NCBI GenBank assembly: GCA_030668505.1
Contig: DAOUTV010000003.1
Location: 1-23,098, forward strand
Length of the DNA: 23,098 nt
Direction of reading: 5' to 3'
Source of the DNA: Desulfobacterales bacterium
GTDB taxonomy: Bacteria > Desulfobacterota > Desulfobacteria > Desulfobacterales > C00003060
Shown here: positions 1 through 5,920 of the stretch, in pieces
Numbering within the stretch: position 1 is the first letter of the stretch
How the letters are laid out: every line of letters starts with the position of its first letter
Notes under the pieces: model-generated
What the model was told of the DNA's origin: nothing
Seen by the model: the letters and a program-made list of their open reading frames with translations, nothing else
Database searches by the model: none
Translations under genes and position numbers: made by a program

Positions 1-330
1 ATCTCGCGGTACCTTGACATAGATAAGGAGCGTTTCCTTAGCATTTACTGCGATTGGTCAGGGGGGCGGCCCTTGATCAAAACTGTAGAATCGGGTTATT
101 GCATCTTTTGGGACAAGCTGTGCACCATCCACGAAGTAAAACCTCGTATGTGTAAGATCTGGCCTTTTATTGAAAGTATTCTTGTGGATCCGTCAAACTG
201 GGCTATTATCAAGTCCATGTGTCCTGGGATTCGTGACAATACCAATATGGATGATCTTGCCGAGTGCGTCAGGAACGTTCTCGCGAAATATGACATGACA
301 GATGGAGTCCGTGAAGGAGCCCCATCTTGA
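1..330 (+). CDS. YkgJ-family cysteine-cluster protein, C-terminal part (partial at window start)
   Basis: The reading frame is open from base 1 to the TGA at 328-330, so the gene begins before the window; an internal TTG at 73 is not a convincing start. The visible 109 residues hold spaced cysteines in the pattern C-x-F-x(4)-L-C-x-I-H-x(3)-P-x-M-C-x-I-W-P-F, which matches the C-terminal half of the YkgJ (CxxCxxCC) putative zinc- or iron-chelating family. The N-terminal cysteine group of the family would lie outside the window. Family function is unknown beyond metal binding, which is itself a prediction. The stop overlaps the TTG start of murI (TTGA), so the two genes are probably co-transcribed and translationally coupled. 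Confidence 0.7.
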   Translation: MSRYLDIDKERFLSIYCDWSGGRPLIKTVESGYCIFWDKLCTIHEVKPRMCKIWPFIESILVDPSNWAIIKSMCPGIRDNTNMDDLAECVRNVLAKYDMTDGVREGAPS

Positions 331-1112
331 TTGGCGTATTTGATTCCGGTATTGGCGGCCTTACGGTGGTCAAAGCCCTAAGGCGTCATCTGCCGGACCA
401 CGATATCCTCTATTTCGGGGATACAGCACGCACCCCCTACGGTACAAAAAGTCCAGAGACCGTTGTCCAATACGCTATAGAGGACGCAGAAATACTGCTC
501 CGTAAAGGTGCTCAGATGCTGGTCGTGGCATGTAACACGGCATCTAGTGTTGCCACAGGTGCCCTAAAGAAGCGGTTCGATGTTCCCGTACTTGAGGTCA
601 TATCGCCTGCCGTCAAGATGGCGGTTTCAGACCCCAAGAGGACGCGTGTCGGAGTCATCGGAACCAGGGGCACTGTAAATAGCGGAGTCTATGAAGACAA
701 AATCAAGGCCATACGGCCGGAAATGAAGGTCTACGGTCAGCCCTGTCCGCTCCTGGTGCCCCTGGTTGAGGAAGGGTGGCTTAAGAAGGGAGAAACCAGA
801 AAGATTGTCAAAAAGTACCTTCACCCCCTCAAACTCAAACAAATCGATGTCCTGATCCTGGGCTGTACCCACTATCCTCTTCTAAAGGAAATCATACAGG
901 CAAAAATTGGAAAACGTGTCAAGCTTATCGACTCATCAGAGGGACTGTCTGATTCAGTCATGGACCTTCTCCAACACAATCCCCATATTGATAGCAGGCT
1001 TAAAAAAGACGGAACTTGCCAATTTTATGTGTCGGATGTAACGGAACAGTTTCAAAAGATAGCCGAGACTATACTTAAGACAGCCGTGAAATTGGAACAC
1101 ATTAAGCTGTAG
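327..1112 (+). CDS. murI: Glutamate racemase
   Basis: MurI interconverts L- and D-glutamate in the cytoplasm without a cofactor and supplies D-Glu for peptidoglycan. The 261-residue protein has the normal family length. It starts with the characteristic IGVFDSGIGGLTV segment, whose Asp6-Ser7 are the conserved substrate-binding pair. The two catalytic cysteines are Cys69 in VVACNTAS and Cys179 in LGCTHYPLL, and the YFGDTARTPYG segment lies near residues 29-39. The start is TTG at 327, supported by AAGGAG at 314-319 and by the fact that residue 1 begins the conserved beta strand directly. It overlaps the stop of the YkgJ-like gene by three bases and lies 32 bp before the ACT-domain gene. Nothing is missing or odd. 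Confidence 0.95.
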   Translation: MIGVFDSGIGGLTVVKALRRHLPDHDILYFGDTARTPYGTKSPETVVQYAIEDAEILLRKGAQMLVVACNTASSVATGALKKRFDVPVLEVISPAVKMAVSDPKRTRVGVIGTRGTVNSGVYEDKIKAIRPEMKVYGQPCPLLVPLVEEGWLKKGETRKIVKKYLHPLKLKQIDVLILGCTHYPLLKEIIQAKIGKRVKLIDSSEGLSDSVMDLLQHNPHIDSRLKKDGTCQFYVSDVTEQFQKIAETILKTAVKLEHIKL

Positions 1113-1144
1113 CCGAATTAAGACCGAAAGGATGAAGAGGAGAA

Positions 1145-1630
1145 ATGAAGAAGGAAAAACAGCTTTCGGTATTTTTGAGAAATGTCCCTGGGGAGCTGGG
1201 TCGATTTGCGGACTTGATGGGTAAATCCAACATCAACATTCTGGCCATGTTTATTCAAAATGCTGCGGACTATATACAGGAGATGTTTGAGGCCCGGGGC
1301 AAGTCCATCAAGAGGACCGCTTCTGCTGCAAGCTATGGATCAGTCATCAAAGAAGCAAAAGAATATTCCCTGATACGGGTTGTTGTCGACCGGACGGAAA
1401 AAGCCCTAAAGCTATTGAATCAGGCCAACTACCGGGTAAACACTTCAGAGGTATTGGTAATGAGACTAGATAACAGGCCAGGCACATTGTCCAGTGTCTC
1501 AGAGAGATTCGGAGATGCCAATATAAACATCAATTATGTTTACGGCTCAGGGGCCTTAGATGCAAAGACAGCAATCTATGTCTTTAGTGTTCCGGATGTG
1601 GCCGGGGCTCTTAAGTCTCTCTCTGAATAG
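1145..1630 (+). CDS. Tandem ACT-domain amino-acid-binding protein with an insertion
   Basis: A 161-residue protein with two ACT domains, the small ligand-binding fold that usually binds amino acids and controls enzymes or transporters. ACT1 spans about residues 7-37 plus 74-98 and carries the NVPGELG turn at 13-19. ACT2 spans about 103-160 and carries NRPGTLS at 110-116. Double-ACT proteins of this type are usually nearer 140 residues. Here about 36 residues (38-73), rich in Ala, Ser, Lys and Arg, interrupt ACT1 between its first helix and second strand. An AGAGGAGA ribosome site precedes the ATG closely. The gene follows murI by 32 bp, probably in one operon. No catalytic domain is present, so it is a likely stand-alone regulator; its ligand cannot be told from sequence. 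Confidence 0.8.
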   Translation: MKKEKQLSVFLRNVPGELGRFADLMGKSNINILAMFIQNAADYIQEMFEARGKSIKRTASAASYGSVIKEAKEYSLIRVVVDRTEKALKLLNQANYRVNTSEVLVMRLDNRPGTLSSVSERFGDANININYVYGSGALDAKTAIYVFSVPDVAGALKSLSE

Positions 1631-1732
1631 TGTCGTGTCAATCAAGAAATGTCATTTCGACCGCAGGGAGAAATCTAAGATTTCTCAGTCGTGATGACTC
1701 CTTCGAAATGACAGAGTATCGTTGACATGACA
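1631..1732. repeat. Palindromic miniature repeat, family A copy 1
   Basis: An outer inverted repeat (TGTCGTGTCAA at 1631-1641, TTGACATGACA at 1722-1732, one mismatch) encloses an inner one (GTCATTTCGA at 1651-1660 and TCGAAATGAC at 1703-1712). Bases 1651-1676 are the exact reverse complement of 14675-14700 and of 21948-21973, a 26-bp core shared by three intergenic regions. It fills the space between the ACT gene and HK1. The outer arms differ from those of copies 2 and 3, so it may be a related subfamily rather than a full copy. No coding capacity. Confidence 0.8.
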
Positions 1733-1734
1733 CT

Positions 1735-1762
1735 AGAAGCTGTTTCAAAACCCTTTTCCTTA
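1735..1762. repeat. 28-bp dispersed repeat, copy 1
   Basis: This stretch, containing AGAAGCTGTTTCAAAACCC, recurs exactly and in the same orientation at 14809-14836. It lies between family A copy 1 and HK1, which argues that 1727-1828 is not coding even though the HK1 frame is open there. Confidence 0.75.
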
Positions 1763-1828
1763 AATGATTTTTATGCAAATAGTCAATTATGCCGATTCAT
1801 TGCACGAACAGTGTTGAAAGAGGATCGA

Positions 1829-3325
1829 ATGACACGAGAGGTTAAGGCGCTTAACGTAGCAATTGTGGGTGGTGGCCATGGGTGCAAGGCGATCATGGAT
1901 ATGATTTTTGCCGAAAAGCTTAACCAGCTTAGGATGAAGCTAATCGGGGTAGCCTCCAAAGATATCAAGGGTGAGGGTTACCGCTATGCCGAGGAGATGG
2001 GAATTTACACCACAAATGACTACCGTGATCTGTACAAGCTCAAAGACCTGAATATGATTATCGAGTTAACGGGTCGTGAAGAGGTGGCAAATGGAATCTC
2101 CAAAACCAAACCAGAGTACATCCGGTTCATGGACTATGCCGCTGCGCGAGTATTTTGGGATGTCTTTCAGATTCAAGAAGAATGGATTGCAGAGCGCAAG
2201 CGGACTGAGGAAACAATCAAGGTTGCTAACGCAGAGCTCAGCCAGATATTTAACACTGCAGTTGACGGAATGCGTGTAATTGATAAAGACTTCAACGTGC
2301 TAAAAAATAGCCAGACATTTCTGACTTTATCGGGCGTTAGTGAAAGAGAAGCATCGGGCAGAAAGTGCTATGAGGTGTTTTTTGGTAATCTGTGTCATTC
2401 GCCCAAATGTCCTTTGACCAGAATTATGGGCGGTGAGGAACGTGTTGTGAGTGAGGTTGAAAAGGAGCGTTCTGACGGCACCAAAACACCTTGCATTTTG
2501 ACGGCAACTCCATTCAGGGAACCTGATGGCAAACTTATCGGCATTGTAGAAGATTTTAGGAACATCACCGAACGTAGGCGGGCCGAGGAAAGGCTGAAGG
2601 AAACCATGGCGGAGTTGGAACGCTCTAATGCTGAACTACAGCAATTCGCATATGTCGCATCACACGACCTGCAAGAGCCGGTGCGCAAAATCCAGGCGTT
2701 TGGCGACCGGCTGAAGGTCAAATACGCCGAGTTGCTGGACGAGCGGGGGCTGGACTACCTGGACCGTATGCAGAATGCGGCAATACGGATGCAGACCCTT
2801 ATCGATGACCTGCTGACGCTTTCACGGATTACAAGTAAGGCCAAGCCCTTCGTTCCGGTCAATTTAGCTGATGTGGTGAAAGAGGTGGTTTCGGATCTGG
2901 AATTGCACTTAGAAAAATCTGGCGGGGGTGTTGAAGTGTACGATATGCCGACCATTGATGCAGATCCGACACAGATGCGTCAATTGCTTCAGAATTTGAT
3001 CAACAATGGGCTAAAATTCCATCATCCGGATAACAAACCGGTAGTAAAAGTTCATGGCAAATTACTGAATGAAGTTTGTCAAATGGTTGTGGAGGACAAC
3101 GGCATCGGGTTTGACGAAAAGTATCTCGACCGCATTTTCACTGTTTTCCAGCGTCTGCACGGCCGCGGTGATTACGATGGTACGGGAGTTGGACTGGCGA
3201 TTTGCCAGAAGATTGCCGAGCGCCATGGTGGCAGCATCACGGCAAAGAGCACCCCAGGACAGGGGGCGAAGTTTATCGTGAGGTTGCCCGTTAGACACCT
3301 AATGAAGAGGAGAAGAGAGCAATGA
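1829..3325 (+). CDS. HK1: soluble hybrid sensor histidine kinase, Rossmann-like domain + PAS + kinase
   Basis: Proposed to autophosphorylate and pass phosphate to RR1. Domains for the 498-residue form: Rossmann-like nucleotide-binding domain, residues about 9-112 (VAIVGGGHGCKA at 10-21); short coiled linker; PAS domain about 135-250 with Cys180, Cys189, Cys194 and Cys222; HisKA with phosphoacceptor His279 in ASHDLQEP; HATPase_c with the N box near LLQNLINNGLKF, then VEDNGIGF and GTGVGLAI. There is no membrane segment or signal peptide, so it is cytoplasmic. The ATG at 1829 is preferred over one at 1727: AGAGG lies five bases upstream, residues from there align with the start of HK3, and the earlier ATG falls inside palindromic repeat DNA. 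The stop overlaps the RR1 start (ATGA), indicating coupling. The ligand is inferred, not shown. Confidence 0.88.
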   Translation: MTREVKALNVAIVGGGHGCKAIMDMIFAEKLNQLRMKLIGVASKDIKGEGYRYAEEMGIYTTNDYRDLYKLKDLNMIIELTGREEVANGISKTKPEYIRFMDYAAARVFWDVFQIQEEWIAERKRTEETIKVANAELSQIFNTAVDGMRVIDKDFNVLKNSQTFLTLSGVSEREASGRKCYEVFFGNLCHSPKCPLTRIMGGEERVVSEVEKERSDGTKTPCILTATPFREPDGKLIGIVEDFRNITERRRAEERLKETMAELERSNAELQQFAYVASHDLQEPVRKIQAFGDRLKVKYAELLDERGLDYLDRMQNAAIRMQTLIDDLLTLSRITSKAKPFVPVNLADVVKEVVSDLELHLEKSGGGVEVYDMPTIDADPTQMRQLLQNLINNGLKFHHPDNKPVVKVHGKLLNEVCQMVVEDNGIGFDEKYLDRIFTVFQRLHGRGDYDGTGVGLAICQKIAERHGGSITAKSTPGQGAKFIVRLPVRHLMKRRREQ

Positions 3326-3771
3326 GAGAGCGAAGAAGGCATATCACCATCCTGTGTGCTGAGGATGATCCTGAGGACCGGATGTTGATTGAGGATGCAA
3401 TGGAGGACAGCCGGCTGGTCAACGATCTTCACTTTGTTGAGGACGGAGAGCAACTGATGGACTATCTATACCATCGTGGCAAGTACACCGAGCTGAGCAA
3501 TTTGTCTCTTCCAGGCCTGATTTTGCTCGATCTGAACATGCCCAAGAAAGATGGGCGTGAGGCGCTCGAAGAGATCAAGGCAGATCCTGATCTGCGGCGA
3601 ATCCCTATCGTCGTGTTGACAACGTCGAAGGCTGAAGAGGACATCCTTCGTACCTATGACCTAGGTGTGAGCGGGTTTGTCGTCAAGCCTGTAACGTTTG
3701 AAACCTTGGTCACTATCATGAAGACGGTGAGCAAATACTGGTTTGAAATAGTCGAACCGCCACCTCAATAA
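3322..3771 (+). CDS. RR1: Rcp1-type single-domain response regulator
   Basis: A 149-residue stand-alone receiver (REC) with no output domain. The acidic pocket is Glu14-Asp15-Asp16, the phosphoacceptor is Asp70 in LLDLNMP, the switch threonines are at 100-101 in LTTSKAEED, and the conserved lysine is Lys122 in VVKPV. The YHRGKY segment after the second strand, and the long C-terminal helix, are typical of the Rcp1 subfamily that pairs with phytochrome-like and PAS kinases. It overlaps HK1 by four bases and is its probable partner. It is clearly more diverged from RR2 and RR3 than they are from each other. It could pass phosphate onward or act through protein contact; no DNA-binding region exists. 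Confidence 0.92.
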   Translation: MRERRRHITILCAEDDPEDRMLIEDAMEDSRLVNDLHFVEDGEQLMDYLYHRGKYTELSNLSLPGLILLDLNMPKKDGREALEEIKADPDLRRIPIVVLTTSKAEEDILRTYDLGVSGFVVKPVTFETLVTIMKTVSKYWFEIVEPPPQ

Positions 3772-3853
3772 ACTGGAGGCGTAAAAGTTTAGCTTTTTAA
3801 AAAAGGCCGGATTTTGCTCGCTCCTGTGAGTTACTTTGGGATTCATGAATCTA

Positions 3854-3991
3854 GACCTTTGCAAAACTGTCATTTTTTCGTGATGCGGCGTCAGGCTTTG
3901 AATTTTAATCCTCGAAATACATAATGTATTCCTCCGGTTAAAATTTTTGCCTTCCTTGCCTGACAAAAAAATGTCGCGTTTTTCAAAGGTC
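3854..3991. repeat. 138-bp family B miniature element, copy 1
   Basis: The ends are inverted repeats (GACCTTTG at 3854-3861, CAAAGGTC at 3984-3991), and the arms remain partly complementary inward. The centre holds the palindrome ATACATAATGTAT. The reverse complement of 22961-23098 matches this copy at 137 of 138 positions; the one difference is in the TTTGAA/TTCGAA segment near 3898. The size, inverted ends and lack of coding capacity fit a MITE-like element, but no transposase or target duplication has been tied to it. Confidence 0.88.
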
Positions 3992-4006
3992 TCGAATCAC
4001 TCCACT

Positions 4007-4065
4007 AAATCGCAAAAACTCTCCGCCTACGGCAAGCCTGCGGCGGATCAAACAGTTTGCGATTT
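4007..4065. repeat. Long hairpin upstream of HK2
   Basis: A perfect 10-bp outer stem (AAATCGCAAA at 4007-4016 and TTTGCGATTT at 4056-4065) encloses a 6-bp inner stem (TCCGCC at 4022-4027 and GGCGGA at 4042-4047). No T-run follows at once, so a simple intrinsic terminator is unlikely. It may be part of a mobile palindrome or a leader structure for HK2. Confidence 0.6.
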
Positions 4066-4163
4066 TGACGTTCCGCTCTTCATGAATCTTTTTCCAAAAT
4101 TGCTCAATGTCGTTCGCAAAACGGGCCTTTTTTAGACATGTAAAGTGTTACCTGGAGGCTAAG

Positions 4164-5414
4164 ATGGACAATTATCCGATCAGAGTACTCCTTGTTGATG
4201 ATGATCAGGATGACTATGTCATACTGCGGGATTTGTTCTTAGAAATTGAGGCAGAGAAATTCCGACTGGAATGGGTAGCAACTTATGATGATGCCATAGA
4301 ATCAATGGTGCACAATAAACACGATATTTATCTTGTCGACTACCTTCTTGGCGAGCGCAACGGGCTGGAACTCTTGAACGAAGCCGCCATGAATGGCTGC
4401 AAACGACCAATAATATTGCTCACCGGCAAGGGAACTCAAGAAGTGGACATGGCGGCTATGAAGGCAGGGGCTTCGGATTATTTGGTCAAGAGCGAGATCG
4501 GAGCATCTCTGCTTGAGCGTTCCATCCGGTATGCCATTGAGCGCAAGCACACGCAGGAGGAGCTGCGAAAGGCTCACGATGAGTTGGAACAGCGTGTTGA
4601 AGAGCGCACTGCCAAGCTGGCCAGGACAACCGAACAGTTGAAGCTGGAACTTACCGAGCGCAAGCGGGCGGAAGATGCGCTTCGTCTTGCGCACAGGGAC
4701 CTTGCAAAAAAGGCCGCTGCCCTTGAAGCAGCCAATGAAGAGCTTTCCGAGTATGCTTATGTCGCAGCCCATGACCTCAAAGCGCCCCTGCGAGCTATTC
4801 ACAACTATGCTGACTTTTTGCGCGAAGACCTCGAAGAGAGCCTCGATGGAGACCAGAAAACGCATCTTGACAGTCTTACCCTGGCTGTTCGCCAGGGGAA
4901 AGAATTGATCGAGGATCTGTTGGCATTCTCTCAGGTCGGAAGACGGAGAGGCCCTATCGAGAAGATCGACACGGGAGTATTTATCCGGGAACTTATAGCA
5001 TCCCTTAATTTGTCCTCGGAAGTCGAGGTTGTGATGGGGAATAACTGGCCCACCATTGAGGCTGATCTTCCCTTGCTCCAGCTGATCTTTCAAGATCTTA
5101 TCAGAAACGCGCTAAAATTCAATCATTCTCCACGCAAACGCGTCGAACTCGGTTGGCTCCCGGCAGACGATGAGCGTTATGTGTTGTACGTGCGCGACAA
5201 CGGCATCGGGATTGAACCTCGCCACCATGAGCAAATATTCCACGTGTTCAAGCGGCTGCATTCCAGTGAGGATTACCAGGGCAGCGGCCTTGGTCTTGCT
5301 ATTGTCAAGAAAGCTGCAGGCATATTGCAAGGCTCGGTCCGCGTGGAATCGAAACCCGATAAGGGGAGCACCTTCTTTGTTGCACTTCCGAAGACAAAAG
5401 AGGAGGTATACTAA
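4164..5414 (+). CDS. HK2: REC - coiled coil - histidine kinase
   Basis: A 416-residue cytoplasmic hybrid kinase with its receiver at the N terminus. REC: acidic residues Asp12-Asp14, phosphoacceptor Asp59 in YLVDYLLG, Thr87 and Lys109. A long charged coiled coil follows (about 128-196, with ELEQRVEERTAKL). HisKA carries His203 in AAHDLKAPLRA. HATPase_c shows DLIRNALKFNH, VRDNGIGIEP and GSGLGLAIVKK. The start at 4164 is set by GGAGG five bases upstream and by the receiver beginning at once; a farther upstream start would add only repeat-derived residues. The stop overlaps the RR2 start by one base (TAATG). From the coiled coil to the end it is closely related to HK3 residues 722-1000. With no sensor domain of its own, it probably receives phosphate on its REC domain from another kinase or regulator (inference). 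Confidence 0.92.
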   Translation: MDNYPIRVLLVDDDQDDYVILRDLFLEIEAEKFRLEWVATYDDAIESMVHNKHDIYLVDYLLGERNGLELLNEAAMNGCKRPIILLTGKGTQEVDMAAMKAGASDYLVKSEIGASLLERSIRYAIERKHTQEELRKAHDELEQRVEERTAKLARTTEQLKLELTERKRAEDALRLAHRDLAKKAAALEAANEELSEYAYVAAHDLKAPLRAIHNYADFLREDLEESLDGDQKTHLDSLTLAVRQGKELIEDLLAFSQVGRRRGPIEKIDTGVFIRELIASLNLSSEVEVVMGNNWPTIEADLPLLQLIFQDLIRNALKFNHSPRKRVELGWLPADDERYVLYVRDNGIGIEPRHHEQIFHVFKRLHSSEDYQGSGLGLAIVKKAAGILQGSVRVESKPDKGSTFFVALPKTKEEVY

Positions 5415-5851
5415 TGAACAAAGATCCTTTTGTGGTCCTTATGGCTGATGACGATGAGCACGACATAGTGGCCACCAAGCGGGCATGGAAGAAGCATCAC
5501 ATCGCCAACCCACTCTATATAGTAAATGACGGTGAGGAATGTCTAGACTTTCTCCACCAGCGTGGAAAGTACAGCGAACCAGGCTCTGCCCCCAGGCCCG
5601 GCATTGTAATGCTTGACATCAGGATTCCCAAGATGGACGGTCTGGCTGTTTTAAAGCAGATCAGAGAGAACGATGAGTTACGCCATCTGCCTGTCATCAT
5701 CCTCACAACATCAAAGGCCGAGGAAGATCGAATCAGAGGCTATGATCTAGGCGTGAATGCTTACATCGTAAAGCCGGTCGGGTTCGACAGCTTTTCTGAG
5801 GCAGTGAAGACTATTAGTCTCTTTTGGCAATTGGTCGAGCTTCCTATGTGA
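5414..5851 (+). CDS. RR2: Rcp1-type single-domain response regulator
   Basis: A 145-residue stand-alone receiver, the probable partner of HK2. Acidic pocket Asp12-Asp14, phosphoacceptor Asp68 in VMLDIRIPKMDG, LTTSKAEED switch region and VKPVG lysine loop are all present, with the RGKYSEPG insertion typical of Rcp1-like proteins. AGGAGG at 5401-5406 lies inside the end of HK2, seven bases from the ATG, and the genes overlap by one base, so translation is coupled. It is nearly the same protein as RR3, with long runs of shared residues and bases. No output domain is attached. Confidence 0.93.
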   Translation: MNKDPFVVLMADDDEHDIVATKRAWKKHHIANPLYIVNDGEECLDFLHQRGKYSEPGSAPRPGIVMLDIRIPKMDGLAVLKQIRENDELRHLPVIILTTSKAEEDRIRGYDLGVNAYIVKPVGFDSFSEAVKTISLFWQLVELPM

Positions 5852-5920
5852 AATTGACAATACCCTCCCCCTTTTATGTGGGTGTGCTGACTTCGTATGA
5901 ATACTATTTGAGGAGGTCAA

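Larger units (their letters stand above)
3772..4163. other. 392-bp non-coding spacer between RR1 and HK2, filled by repeats
   Basis: This gap divides the HK1-RR1 pair from HK2-RR2. It holds the 138-bp family B repeat (3854-3991) and a strong hairpin at 4007-4065. The sequence TTCATGAATCT occurs on both sides of this pair (3842-3852 and 4079-4089). I see no protein-like frame and no clear promoter or terminator. HK2 may therefore be transcribed separately from HK1-RR1. Confidence 0.7.

Noticed and set aside
4302..5093. A 263-codon open frame on the - strand inside HK2
   Set aside because: It is opposite a clear REC-HisKA kinase with intact motifs; composition is that of a shadow frame.
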